From the NCBI RefSeq assembly GCF_032854445.1, contig NC_088300.1:5082001-5146000 (forward strand): a stretch of 64,000 bases of DNA, read 5' to 3'. Position numbers and translations under genes: made by a program. The stretch's first letter is position 1; every line of letters starts with the position of its first letter. Below are positions 41,701 through 49,756 of this stretch, piece after piece. This stretch comes from Liolophura sinensis (taxonomy: Eukaryota; Mollusca; Polyplacophora; Chitonida; Chitonidae). Below the pieces are notes generated by a model. That model worked only from the letters and a program-made list of their open reading frames with translations, was not told where the DNA came from and did no database searches.

Positions 41701-44700
41701 AATCTTGGTGTTGTGAAATTTTGATGAGATCTTTTGTTTTATCCGAGATGAGTTTATTTTGTCTAGATTTGTTTGTTTAGTTGATTGGTGCTTTATGCTG
41801 AACTCAAAAATACATTCACTTACATGAAGGTAGCCAACATTATTGTGGGAGAAAGTCAGACAGAACCCAGATAAAACCCACAACCATATTTTATGTAGTT
41901 GAGATGAGGTTGTCATATTTGGATAAGACAAGGTGGTATTTGGATAAGATAAGGTTGTATGTGGATGAGATAAGGTTGTATTTGGATGAGATTATGTTGT
42001 TTTGTTTAGATGAAGTTATTATATCTAAATGAGATGTTATGAGTACCTTGATCGCAGGATCTGTATGAAACTTGAAGGAAAGTGTTTTATCAACAGTATC
42101 ACCATTGTCCTGATGAAACAGTATTGTTCTTAACAGTATCATCAGATTTTGGGGGGAAGGTTTGTGTTTCCAAGTCCAGCATCACAGGAACAATATGCCA
42201 GATCATTGTTCAGCTGCCTCAGGTATGATTGTGTGTTTGTTCATCGTTATAAGATGGAAGTAACTCCCAAATGTAGCTTGGTATAAACTGGCCTGATGGT
42301 CAGCTAGCCGTGCACTCTTCCCCAGAGCCCTGTTTCCTCCCATCATAATGCTGGCCGCCGTCATGTAAGTGAAATATTCTTGAGTACATAGTAAAAAACC
42401 AATCAAATAAATAAATAAATAGTCATGCATGATTTCTGAGCTTTGACAAGAATGTATTTTTCAAAATGTTCACTGCTGTAATGAGTTTTACTTAATCATT
42501 AACCAACTGTATGTGTTAAGAAACTTCAAACTGCTTGATTTTCAGGTTTTTCAGAGAATCGACTGCTCAAGGTTTACAGATTTGCCAGATGCAAGGTTTA
42601 AATTCTTTTTAAAGAAGGTAAGTATTTGAATTATATTTCAGTTTGTGAGTGAATCCAATTTTACTTATACATGTCTTTTTCATACATGAGCTTTTTATTA
42701 ATACAATTTATGAAATTGCGTGAAATGAACATCCAGTATGATGAGTTTTCTCAGGTGGTTAATGGACAGTTTAAGCACCGGCTGGCTACAGTCATCAAGG
42801 GATCGCATGTTTGAATGCAGCTCTCGCTTGCCCAGCTGCGGGTTTTAAGTCAGGAGATTTGTCAGGTGCAGTACCTGGTGCCTGGTGACGGTTTACTCCA
42901 AGCTTTCCAAGTGTGTTAGCTAAATACTTAGCTGAGCTAACTGACCATGTACCAATAGTAAACACATTCAAAACACTGGGTTCTTTTTCTCCATGAATCA
43001 TGATCGTGTCTTATTTTTGGGGGGGGGGTTATTTTTGTTTTATTGGAATATATGAATATTAGTTGTGTGCTTCTTGTCCCTAGGTTTTGCCTCACCATAA
43101 AGACCCAGTCATGTCCCAAACACTCGTCTTCATTCCATCCTACTTTGATTATGTTCGTGTGAGGAATTACTTTGTCAAGGAGGATGTAGATTTTGTCAGC
43201 ATATGCGAGTGAGTAATGTGGTTCACTTAACTACACAATAACAGTGTGTATGAGAATACATATGGAAAATAAGAGTGGAAATTTCCATCACATCATTTAG
43301 ATGTGCAAGTCATTGCAGAAAACAAGTCAATACTCACATTTTGCCATGCTGAAATTCCTATATTGGGATACAGAGCTGGATGACCATCAGAATTTATTGG
43401 TTCAGTCCCTAGTCCAAGGTGAAGCTGTGCATCAAATTTCATTCAAAGTCTTTCTGTTATACAGATAAACAATGGCAAAAACGTAAATGTAGGCTCCTTT
43501 GGCAGAGGTAATAAGTGTTTCATACACATTGTTTGAGATACATTTCTTTAGATGCCTACGTGTCTGTTTAGTGGGGTATATAATGGTTGTAGTCAAACCA
43601 CAACATGTATTTATTGCCATTCAGACTGGTATGCAAATACTTCACTCAAGTGAAGAAACATATCAATCCTGACATGTGGCCTTCTAATCTGCCATTGGGA
43701 GTAGTGGCACTCACGAAGTACTTAATTGCTGGGACCATCTGTTGATAGATAGGGTAAATTCAGGAAACTAGAAAAAATGAAAAGAATAATTAACAGTTGT
43801 TTGTGGTCTTCTCTAAAAGGTACTCCAACAACAAGGTGATCTCCAAGTCCAGAAATACTTTCTTCCATGGAAAAACTCACTTCATGCTGTACACGGAAAG
43901 AATTCACTTCTACAGAAGGTAAGTTACACATTAACATCTGTTGTTCATGATAGCCCATTTCTTTGTAAGTATTCTTTTGTATTTCTCTGTTACATTTTTT
44001 ATCATAGTGTTTTTTTTCTGTGTACATGTAGCTAAGGTTTCCCAGGTGAGATGGAACATCTCAGAGCAGTGGTTTACATACAGGTGCACCCTGGCTAAGC
44101 TTGACCAACAGCCACTCCGAAAAACGGCCGCCTCATGCTGTGCTTTACTTTGAATTACCCAGCAGGGATTACACCATATCATTGTCGCTACATCGAGGGT
44201 AACGCCCACATATCAGTGTCATTACATCAGTGGTAGCGGTCACATATCATTGTCATTACATCAGTGGTAGCGGTCACATATCATTGTCATTACATCAATG
44301 GTAACGGTCACGTATCAGTGTCATTACATCAATGGTAACGGCCACATATCAGTGTCATTACATCAATGGTAATGGCCACATATCAGTGTCATTACATCGA
44401 CAGTAATGGCCACATATCAGTGTCATTACATCAAGGGTTAGGGTAACGGTCACATATCAGTGTCATTACACCAAAGGTAACAACCACATATCAGTGTCAT
44501 TACATCAAGGGTAATGGTCACATATCAGTGTCATTACATTAAGAGTTAGGGTAACGGTCATATATCAGTGTCATTACATCAAAGGTAACAACCACATATC
44601 AGTGTCATTACATCGAGGGTAATGGCCACAGTCTCATTACATCAAGGGTAATGGTCACATGTCAGTGTCATTACATCAAGGGTTACGGTCACATATCAGT

Positions 44701-45701
44701 GTCATTACATCAAAGGTAACAACCACATATCAGTGTCATTACATCGAGGGTAATGGCCACAGTCTCATTACATCAAGGGTAATGGTCACATGTCAGTGTC
44801 ATTACATCAAGGGTTACGATCACATATCAGTGTCATTACATCAAAGGTAACAACCACATATCAGTGTAGTTACATTGAGGGTAACGGTCACATATCACTG
44901 TCATTACATCAAGGTAACAGTCACATATCACTGTCATTACATTGAAGGTAACAGTAAATCTCAGTGTCATTACATCGAGGGTAATGGCTACATAGTCTCA
45001 TTACATCAAGGGTAACGGTCACATGTCAGTGTCATTACATTGAGGGTAATGGTCACGTATCATTGTCATTACATCAAGTGTAATGACCACACATCAGTGT
45101 CATTACATGGAGGGTAACCGTCACATATCAGTGTCATTACATCGAGGTAACATCCACACATCAGTGTAGTTACATAGAGGGTAACAGTCACATATCAGTG
45201 TCATTACATTGAAGGCAACAGTAACATATCAGTGTCATTACATCGAGGTAACGGTCACATATCAGTGTCATTACATTGAAGGTAACAGTAACATATCAGT
45301 GTCATTACATCAAGGTTAACAGCCACAGGGGTAACTTTCATTTCAGTGCCATTACATTGAACGTAACAGTAACATATCAGTGTCGTTATATTGAGGGTAG
45401 CGGTCGGTATTAGATACATGAGTGCAAATGTTTTTTATTATTTATCTACAGATTCAAATTACGAGGAATAAAGCACATGATCTTTTACGCCCTGCCCCAG
45501 TATGCCCATTTCTACAGTGAGATGTGCAACATGATGAGGGACCCCAGCATGAAGGTTGAGATTGACAATCTCAGTTGTACCATTCTGTACTCTAAGTACG
45601 AGGCGCAGAAACTAGCTGCAGTCGTGGGAGCAGAGAGAGCTTCACATATGCTGAATACAGAGAAAGCTGTGCATATGTTTGTCACTGGAGACAACAGCTA
45701 A
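11659..45701 (+). CDS. UTP25: UTP25 (DIEXF/Def), small-subunit processome component, 22 exons
   Basis: Nucleolar protein required for pre-18S rRNA processing in the SSU processome; the vertebrate Def protein is also linked to p53 turnover. Coding exons: 11659-11789, 14415-14469, 15286-15385, 19905-19990, 20818-20944, 21606-21697, 21950-22042, 24982-25054, 27553-27605, 27809-27894, 28622-28690, 31334-31448, 32217-32295, 32932-33088, 34800-34893, 35447-35532, 40657-40739, 42146-42222, 42546-42617, 43084-43208, 43820-43918, 45452-45701. They sum to 2202 nt, 733 residues plus TAA, against 756 in human. Order: basic N-terminus with TKKQKKHL-like [16 protein letters not shown], acidic Ser/Glu/Asp region (about 62-166), then a helicase-like body: VLIVLPF (334-340), NIDDHFRIG (396-404), SPLGLRT (427-433), DQAD (456-459) in place of [27 protein letters not shown] and [14 protein letters not shown]. 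No Walker A GKT is present, as expected of this pseudo-helicase family. All phases match and no frame break was needed. I chose the start as the first ATG, in context CAACATGG. Confidence 0.97.
11790..14414 (+). other. UTP25 intron 1
   Basis: Holds a complete 356-bp SINE (12807-13162). Otherwise it is AT-rich DNA in which I see no gene or recognisable element. Confidence 0.7.
12807..13162 (-). mobile_element. tRNA-derived SINE, third head type, with target-site duplication
   Basis: Flanked by CCTTTTAGAAG at 12796-12806 and 13163-13173. On the minus strand it has a tRNA-like head (TTAGAGCATC... and GGGATCAAGCCCGG), an unrelated middle, and ends in TTAAACCCCAAG plus (ATTC)n. That tail is shared with the 15.7 and 28.8 kb SINEs, whose heads differ. 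Confidence 0.85.
14415..14469 (+). CDS. UTP25: UTP25 exon 2
   Basis: 18 codons ([18 protein letters not shown]) between acceptor TTACAG and donor GTTTGTG. The donor is weak, but the phase fits both neighbours. Confidence 0.85.
14715..14882 (+). mobile_element. SINE A, 5'-truncated and diverged
   Basis: Starts within the B-box region (GAGTTCAAATCCAGC) and runs to the tail CAATTAAATAAATAAATT. It shares CCCACCATAATGCTGGCC with the full copies. Confidence 0.8.
15286..15385 (+). CDS. UTP25: UTP25 exon 3
   Basis: Encodes the acidic [20 protein letters not shown] block, matching the human SESEPQQVSGYHRLLA area. Acceptor TTTGTCAG, donor GTTAGAT; ends in phase 1. Confidence 0.9.
15455..15670 (+). 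repeat. Pyrimidine-rich degenerate repeat
   Basis: About 215 bp of CTCTCTGCT/TCTGCTCAC variants in UTP25 intron 3, directly beside a SINE insertion. Confidence 0.8.
15685..16025 (+). mobile_element. tRNA-derived SINE B, full length
   Basis: Head TAGCACAGTTGGTAGAGCGT with A- and B-box-like blocks, tail TTAAACCCCAAGCACT plus an ACTC run. Flanked by a perfect duplication, CTCAATTCATCAAA, at 15671-15684 and 16026-16039. Confidence 0.9.
16490..16603 (+). mobile_element. SINE A tail fragment
   Basis: Begins at GTCGTGGGTTTCC, includes ATAATGCTGGCCGCC and ends CCAATCAAATAAATAAAT. It is 5'-truncated. Confidence 0.85.
18788..19055 (-). mobile_element. tRNA-derived SINE A, full length, reverse orientation
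   Basis: Read on the minus strand: CCTCCGTGGCTCAG head through the GAGTACGGCATAAAACACC tail and a terminal poly(A). Flanked by AACTGTTGACTT at 18776-18787 and 19056-19067. Confidence 0.92.
19529..19790 (+). mobile_element. tRNA-derived SINE A, full length, forward orientation
   Basis: Head CCTCCGTGGCTCAGTTGGTT, tail CACCAATCAAATAAATAA. Flanks carry an imperfect AAGTCAATT/AAGTCAGTT duplication. It lies about 475 bp from the inverted copy at 18.8 kb. Confidence 0.92.
19905..19990 (+). CDS. UTP25: UTP25 exon 4
   Basis: Acidic [16 protein letters not shown] segment, acceptor TTATTTCAG, donor GTAATG. It ends in phase 0. Confidence 0.9.
20190..20330 (-). mobile_element. SINE A fragment, diverged, reverse orientation
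   Basis: Recognised by reverse-strand blocks GGCAGAGCCCAGATGA, GGCCATCCGCAGGTTG and CAGACCGTCTCACATACG. Confidence 0.7.
20818..20944 (+). CDS. UTP25: UTP25 exon 5
   Basis: Asp/Glu-rich ([12 protein letters not shown]), acceptor CACGCAG, donor GTGAAG; ends in phase 1. This part of the family is variable, so the call rests on phase and composition. Confidence 0.88.
21270..21422 (+). mobile_element. SINE A tail, diverged
   Basis: ATAATGCTGGCTGCCGTTGT, TAAGTGAAATATTCTTGGGT and CACCAATCAAACAAGTAAAT mark the 3' half of the family. Confidence 0.8.
21606..21697 (+). CDS. UTP25: UTP25 exon 6
   Basis: Starts [12 protein letters not shown], aligned with human DPFLQHVNKEL. Acceptor CCCTTTCAG, donor GTATTG. 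Confidence 0.93.
21950..22042 (+). CDS. UTP25: UTP25 exon 7
   Basis: 31 codons ([20 protein letters not shown] onward), acceptor GTTCTTCAG, donor GTAAGT. The donor opens the intron filled by the 41-bp minisatellite. Confidence 0.92.
22276..24850 (+). repeat. 41-bp minisatellite, about 62 copies, in UTP25 intron 7
   Basis: The unit runs from CAGCTCACCCCATGAACC through AGGCTTCTCCAGCTATATYG to ATA. Local variants include a 3'-end subtype with CTCCTTCAGCTATGTTGATA and CTCATCACATGAACC. A block of about seven units marked by GTACCCTTAGAGCACACC recurs at 22926 and 23215. The array fills nearly all of intron 7. Confidence 0.95.
23491..23520 (+). mobile_element. 30-bp SINE tail inserted in the minisatellite
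   Basis: AGTACGACGTTAAACCCCAA plus GCACTCACTC is the extreme 3' end of SINE B. It is flanked by ACTCGTTGAACCAGG at 23476-23490 and 23521-23535, as expected of a severely 5'-truncated retroinsertion. Confidence 0.85.
24982..25054 (+). CDS. UTP25: UTP25 exon 8
   Basis: Encodes [20 protein letters not shown] and PPLG, acceptor ATTTGCAG, donor GTATGT. It ends in phase 1, completed by exon 9 to give the family's TPL-type motif. Confidence 0.9.
25055..27552 (+). other. UTP25 intron 8
   Basis: 2.5 kb without recognisable repeats or coding. Several 80-100-codon frames occur on both strands, but none has a family resemblance. Confidence 0.6.
27553..27605 (+). CDS. UTP25: UTP25 exon 9
   Basis: [17 protein letters not shown], aligned with human TPLQKELFLIMNSYR. 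Acceptor TTTCCAG, donor GTAGGT. Confidence 0.95.
27809..27894 (+). CDS. UTP25: UTP25 exon 10
   Basis: [20 protein letters not shown] then LHALNHVLK; human has [20 protein letters not shown]. Acceptor TTATAG, donor GTAAGT. Confidence 0.97.
28381..28530 (+). mobile_element. Diverged SINE-like fragment (fourth type)
   Basis: A B-box-like GGCTCAAATCCAGC is followed by a TTAACATCAGGAGGTTTGTC block. Similar strings occur near 42.80 kb, 54.07 kb and 62.42 kb, suggesting an older family. Confidence 0.5.
28622..28690 (+). CDS. UTP25: UTP25 exon 11
   Basis: Basic linker [20 protein letters not shown] after the LHALNHVLK block. Acceptor ATCACCAG, donor GTAAGC; ends in phase 2. Confidence 0.92.
28751..29110 (+). 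mobile_element. tRNA-derived SINE B, full length
   Basis: Head GGATAGCACAGTTGGTAGAG, tail GTACGACGTTAAACCCCAAG and ACTC run. Flanked by CTTCATGCATTT at 28739-28750 and 29111-29122. Lies in UTP25 intron 11. Confidence 0.92.
30779..31044 (+). mobile_element. tRNA-derived SINE A, full length
   Basis: Head GGGGCCTCCGTGGCTCAGTC, tail ending in (AAAT)n. Flanked by a perfect AAGTCACATATG at 30767-30778 and 31045-31056. Lies in UTP25 intron 11. Confidence 0.93.
31334..31448 (+). CDS. UTP25: UTP25 exon 12
   Basis: [20 protein letters not shown], the first helicase-like strand (human [18 protein letters not shown]). Acceptor CTCCTCAG, donor GTGAGA. Confidence 0.97.
32217..32295 (+). CDS. UTP25: UTP25 exon 13
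   Basis: [18 protein letters not shown], aligned with human [18 protein letters not shown]. Acceptor TTCACAG, donor GTGAGC. Confidence 0.97.
32932..33088 (+). CDS. UTP25: UTP25 exon 14
   Basis: The longest internal exon. [18 protein letters not shown] through [20 protein letters not shown] is nearly identical to human. Acceptor TTTTCCAG, donor GTGAGG. Confidence 0.98.
33133..34390 (-). mobile_element. 5'-truncated LINE (CR1/Jockey-like reverse transcriptase remnant)
   Basis: On the minus strand it shows GVPQGS (about 34300-34325), FADDTTI (about 34200-34225, the FADD form of the YADD catalytic motif) and, in an open 117-codon frame (33620-33973), [15 protein letters not shown] and [14 protein letters not shown], typical of the RT thumb region of CR1/Jockey-type elements. 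A 3'UTR follows, ending in (ATTC)n. Stops and shifts interrupt it, so it is inactive. It sits antisense in UTP25 intron 14. Confidence 0.85.
34800..34893 (+). CDS. UTP25: UTP25 exon 15
   Basis: Carries [19 protein letters not shown], where DQAD replaces the DEAD box. Acceptor CTGTTTCAG, donor GTAAGT. Confidence 0.98.
35447..35532 (+). CDS. UTP25: UTP25 exon 16
   Basis: [20 protein letters not shown] then VRMWTLNG; human has SHGVNFSRVRMWSLNNW. Donor GTGAGT; the split Trp codon is completed 5.1 kb downstream. Confidence 0.97.
36381..36608 (+). mobile_element. SINE B with internal deletion
   Basis: Has the TAGCACAGTTGGTAGAGCGT head and TTAAACCCCAAGCACTCACT tail but lacks the central 130 bp or so. 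Flanked by CCCCTGCTA at 36372-36380 and 36609-36617. Confidence 0.88.
37497..38065 (-). pseudogene. Crypton-type tyrosine recombinase (DUF3504-like) C-terminal remnant
   Basis: The minus strand reads from HRPPKM through an in-frame [41 protein letters not shown] and [16 protein letters not shown] to [14 protein letters not shown]. The HSAR block, the LTGHKN block and the final Tyr of NNY match the tyrosine-recombinase catalytic R, H/K and Y positions, in the arrangement of Crypton elements and their domesticated relatives (KIAA1958, ZMYM). The N-terminal half is missing and one stop interrupts the frame. A 110-residue Ser/Thr-rich tail follows to 37497. Confidence 0.8.
40657..40739 (+). CDS. 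UTP25: UTP25 exon 17
   Basis: [20 protein letters not shown] then IVNKNCQ, aligned with human SKYYRQTLLFGALQDAQINS. Acceptor ATTTTTCAG; the donor GTATCC is weak, but phase and homology fix it. Confidence 0.95.
40886..41660 (+). repeat. 26-bp minisatellite in UTP25 intron 17
   Basis: Unit GGATGAGATGAGGTTGTTAT plus ATATCT, about 22 recognisable copies to 41470, then degenerate. Related GGATGAGATAAGGTTGTA copies persist to about 42010. Confidence 0.92.
41471..41504 (-). mobile_element. SINE tail fragment inside the 26-bp minisatellite
   Basis: Reverse complement of the (ATTC)n / TTAAACCCCAAG end shared by SINE B and the 12.8 kb SINE. No convincing duplication is visible. Confidence 0.65.
41768..41888 (-). 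mobile_element. SINE A tail fragment, diverged
   Basis: GATTGGTGCTTTATGCTGAA, CCAACATTATTGTGGGAG and CAGAACCCAGATAAAACCCA are reverse-strand SINE A blocks. Confidence 0.7.
42146..42222 (+). CDS. UTP25: UTP25 exon 18
   Basis: [20 protein letters not shown] then VQLPQ, aligned with human MTGSISHVLVQLPH. The acceptor TATCATCAG is poor in pyrimidines; donor GTATGA. Confidence 0.93.
42290..42421 (+). mobile_element. SINE A tail fragment
   Basis: CATAATGCTGGCCGCCGTCA, TAAGTGAAATATTCTTGAGT and (AAAT)n end, in UTP25 intron 18. Confidence 0.82.
42546..42617 (+). CDS. UTP25: UTP25 exon 19
   Basis: 24 codons, [20 protein letters not shown] and FLKK; human has VFQRMEAENLASVIDARFNF. Acceptor GATTTTCAG, donor GTAAGT. 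Confidence 0.97.
43084..43208 (+). CDS. UTP25: UTP25 exon 20
   Basis: [19 protein letters not shown], the family signature (human HTLIYIPSYFDFVRLRNYF). Acceptor TCCCTAG, donor GTGAGT. Confidence 0.98.
43820..43918 (+). CDS. UTP25: UTP25 exon 21
   Basis: Contains [19 protein letters not shown], motif-V-like (human LQGEKQFLLFTERFHFYKR). Acceptor CTCTAAAAG, donor GTAAGT. Confidence 0.96.
44185..45408 (+). repeat. 34-bp minisatellite, about 36 copies, in UTP25 intron 21
   Basis: Unit CACATATCAGTGTCATTACA then TCAAGGGTAACGGT. The CATTAC...GTAATG arms make each unit a potential small hairpin. A block of about 128 bp near 44.64 kb is repeated directly after itself. Confidence 0.95.
45452..45701 (+). 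CDS. UTP25: UTP25 exon 22 and stop
   Basis: [40 protein letters not shown] and a terminal HMFVTGDNS. Human ends similarly with HLFITGEK. Acceptor ATCTACAG, stop TAA at 45699-45701. Confidence 0.98.
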
Positions 45702-45834
45702 CCCAGGCTCTACAGTTTAAAACAATTAAAAATGGATCCCAACCAGATGTTCAGGTTTTTTTACTTTGCTTCATACAGGCGAGGTATTGTGAGAGCGGGG
45801 AATGTTGCGGTGGTTTGGTGTCGTCGGTGTCGAG

Positions 45835-46130
45835 TTAGGCTTTTTTTTTTTTCAGTTCCTGTATAATGGGCTGTCATACATGGACTGAAGGTTAAGCGTC
45901 TTCTTTTTGCTCCTGTACATGTATAATGGTATCTCATTCATTGATTGAAGGTTAAGCTTTTTTGTTCAGCTCCCTAGTCTAATGTATGGTGTGTAAATTG
46001 ACATACTTTAAAGCTTTTTTTTTAGCTCTTGTGTATTTTGTTATGACAAGCTCTTGTATGATAAGTTAAGCTTTTTTTGTTAGCTTCTGTATAATGGCAA
46101 TCATACATGGATCTCCAACATACAGCGATA
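45835..46130 (+). repeat. Degenerate repeat in the UTP25 3' region, about 4 copies
   Basis: Recurring TGTATAATGG, CATACATGGA and GAAGGTTAAGC blocks, about 60-70 bp apart, probably within the 3'UTR. Confidence 0.6.
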
Positions 46131-47281
46131 GAAAGTTATGTTTTGTTTGTTTATTTTTTCATATTTATTTTCAACGGTGTATATCTACAGACGGCCAACT
46201 GATGGAAGGTTGAATTTTTCTATTGGTTTTAGTTTTACAGGCTTCATGAATGTTTTTTAATGATTTTAATTGATAGACTTTCAATTCAAAAATTTACCAG
46301 TTATATAAACTTTTTGTTTTCTGTAGTAAACACATTCTCTAGAAATTAAGCCTCCATGCTGAGCAACAATTTCTTGTATACAGGGTTTCTGTGACTTTTT
46401 TGCTGATGAGGTTTATGGACTTTGCCAGATTTACCATTTTTGTAATCAAGAGAAGTTTCACGTAGGGCGACAATTTTTATGCACATGCCTACTTACGTGT
46501 AGGAGAACAAGAAATGTATTGGGTTCCTCTGGCGATTTTACCATTTTCCATCCAGGTTGACTTCATTCTGTTCTGTAAACACGGATTTCTACACACCTTT
46601 CTTGTAGGGCTACAGTTTCTTATGTATTTGTGGAGTGTAAGAATTAGCCTTGGTGTTTGCCAATTTATCTGGTATACACAGTATCTGTAGAAAGCTTTCC
46701 ACATTTGTATTAGTACTAGGAGCCTATGACACTAGCCAATGCATGTGCCTTCCTATACTGTGACGGAATGTTTAAATCATCCTCGCTGACAGTGACTGTT
46801 TTCAGCTGAGTATTTGTTCAGCCAATCAGAGGGCTACAGTGGCCACCCATAGTACACGGATAGCCAATCATGTGAAGTGATTTGCATATCAAAGACCACT
46901 CCAGCGAATTGGTACTCAAACACCCTATAATGAAGTTTTTTCTGCTACCATAGCTCAACATTTACTAAAGATCTCTGCCTCAATTTTGTGCACGATCTCC
47001 CCACGAAGATGTCTTTACCACCACAACTCTTTACAACTTTTATCTTTATTCTGATTCCATTATCTAGTTGACAAGCTATAATATCAGGCGAGCTGGTGGG
47101 ATTTTCTGAATATCTTGTTAAGTGATTCTAGGAAAAGTGTCTAGCCAAATCAACAAACTGATGTGGATAGTAGTGTATATGTGTACATAAAATCATGGTT
47201 AGACTACATGGAAGTCAAGCCTTGTACAAACTATGTATATGGCATTTGTAGACTTACAGTTGTACAGTATTAAATAATGTG

Positions 47282-47287
47282 AATAAA
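47282..47287 (+). terminator. UTP25: Possible UTP25 poly(A) signal
   Basis: AATAAA followed by the GT-rich TGTGAGGTGAGGTT, 1.6 kb after the stop and just before the 54-bp array. Earlier non-canonical signals could be used instead. Confidence 0.4.
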
Positions 47288-47365
47288 CTTGTGAGGTGAG
47301 GTTAATGTAAGAAGCAGTGAAGTTATGATCTTGATGTATGAATTAATGTTGACTAAGTACCATAA

Positions 47366-49756
47366 GAGCCATATAATGAACAGAGTATTGGGTACCCTAT
47401 GTACAGCCCACTGAGGCATAGCCATATCCATGAACAGGGTATTGGGTACATACAACCCACTGAGGCAGAGTCATATCCATGAACAGAGTACTGGGTACCC
47501 TATGTACAGCCCACTGAGGAAGAGCCATATCCATGAACAGGGTATTGGGTACCCTACATACAACCCACTGAGGAAGAGCCATATCCATGAACAGAGTATT
47601 GGGTACCCTACATACAGCCCACTGAGGAAGAGCCATATCCATGAACAGAGTACTGGGTACCCTATGTACAGCCCACTGAGGAAGAGTTATATCCATGAAC
47701 ATGGTATTGGGTACCTTATACATAGCCCAGAGGTAGGGCCATATCCGTGAACATGGTATTGGGTACGCTACATACAGCCCACTGAGGCAGAGCCATAACC
47801 ATGAACTTGGTATTGGGTACCCTACTTACAGCCCACTGAGGCAGAGCTATATCCGTGAACAGAGTACTGGGTACCCTACATAGAGCCCACTGAGGCAGAG
47901 CCATGTTCATGAATAGAGTATTGGGTACCCTACATACAGCCCACTGAGGCAGAGCCATATCCGTGAACATGGTATTGGGTACCCTACATACAGCCCACTG
48001 AGGAAGAGCCATACCCATGAACAGGGTATAGGGTAGCCCACTGATGAGGAGCCATATCCATGAACAGGGTATTGGGTACCCTACATATAGCCCACTGAGG
48101 AAGAGCCATACCCATGAACAGGGTATAGGGTAGCCCACCGATGAGGAGCCATATCCATGAACAGGGTATTGGGTACCCTACATATAGCCCACTGAGGAAG
48201 AGCCATACTCCTGAACAGGGTACAGGGTAGCCCACTGATGAGGAGCCATATCCATGAACAGGGTATTGGGTACCCTATGTACAGCCCACTGAGGAAGAGC
48301 CATATCCATGAACAGGCTATTGGGTACCCTACATACAGCCCACAGAGGCAGAGCCATATCCGTGCACATGGTATTGGGTACCTTACATACAGCCCACTGA
48401 GGCAGAGTCATATCCATGAACATAATATTGGGTACCCTACATACAGCCCACTGAGGAAGAGCCATACCCATGAACAGGGTATAGGATAGCCCGCTGATGA
48501 GAAGCCATATCCATGAACAAGGTATTGGGTACCCTACATATAGCCCACTAAGGCAGAGACACATCCATGAACATGGTATTAGGTACCCTACATTTAGCCC
48601 ACTGAGGCAGAGACACATCCATGAACATGGTATTAGGTACCCTACATTTAGCCCACTGAGGCAGAGACACATCCGTGAACAGGGTATTGGGTACCCTACA
48701 TACAGCCCACTGAGGCAGAGCCATATCCGTGAACATGGTATTGGGTACCCTACATACAGCCCACTGAGGAAGAGCCATACCCATGAACAGGGTATAGGGT
48801 AGCCCACTGATGAGGAGCCATATCCATGAACAGGGTATTGGGTACCCTACATATAGCCCACTGAGGCAGAGACACATCCATGAACATGGTATTAGGTACC
48901 CTACATTTAGCCCACTGAGGCAGAGACACATCCGTGAACAGGGTATTGGGTACCCTACATACAGCCCACTGAGGCAGAGCCATATCCGTGAACATGGTAT
49001 TGGGTACCCTACATACAGCCCACTGAGGAAGAGCCATACCCATGAACAGGGTATAGGGTAGCCCACTGATGAGGAGCCATATCCATGAACAGGGTATTGG
49101 GTACCCTACATATAGCCCACTGAGGAAGAGCCATACCCATGAACAGGGTATAGGGTAGCCCACCGATGAGGAGCCATATCCATGAACAGGGTATTGGGTA
49201 CCCTACATATAGCCCACTGAGGAAGAGCCATACTCCTGAACAGGGTACAGGGTAGCCCACTGATGAGGAGCCATATCCATGAACAGGGTATTGGGTACCC
49301 TATGTACAGCCCACTGAGGAAGAGCCATATCCATGAACAGGCTATTGGGTACCCTACATACAGCCCACAGAGGCAGAGCCATATCCGTGCACATGGTATT
49401 GGGTACCTTACATACAGCCCACTGAGGCAGAGTCATATCCATGAACATAATATTGGGTACCCTACATACAGCCCACTGAGGAAGAGCCATACCCATGAAC
49501 AGGGTATAGGATAGCCCGCTGATGAGAAGCCATATCCATGAACAAGGTATTGGGTACCCTACATATAGCCCACTAAGGCAGAGACACATCCATGAACATG
49601 GTATTGGGTACCCTACATTTAGCCCACTGAGGCAGAGACACATCCGTGAACAGGGTATTGGGTACCCTACATACAGCCCACTGAGGCAGAGCCATATTTA
49701 TGAACAGAGTACTGGGTACCCCTACATACAGCCCAATGAGGCAGAGCCACTGGCCT
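47366..49756. repeat. 54-bp minisatellite, about 44 units, with higher-order duplication
   Basis: The unit starts TGAGGAAGAGCCATATCCAT and includes the palindrome GGGTACCC. A 43-bp short unit (ending GGTATAGGGTAG) alternates with 54-bp units in places. The blocks at 48238-48489 and 49263-49514 appear identical, a 1025-bp offset, so a large part of the array was duplicated recently. The 18-codon unit leaves frames open on both strands (up to 209 codons); I read these as artefacts. Confidence 0.95.
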
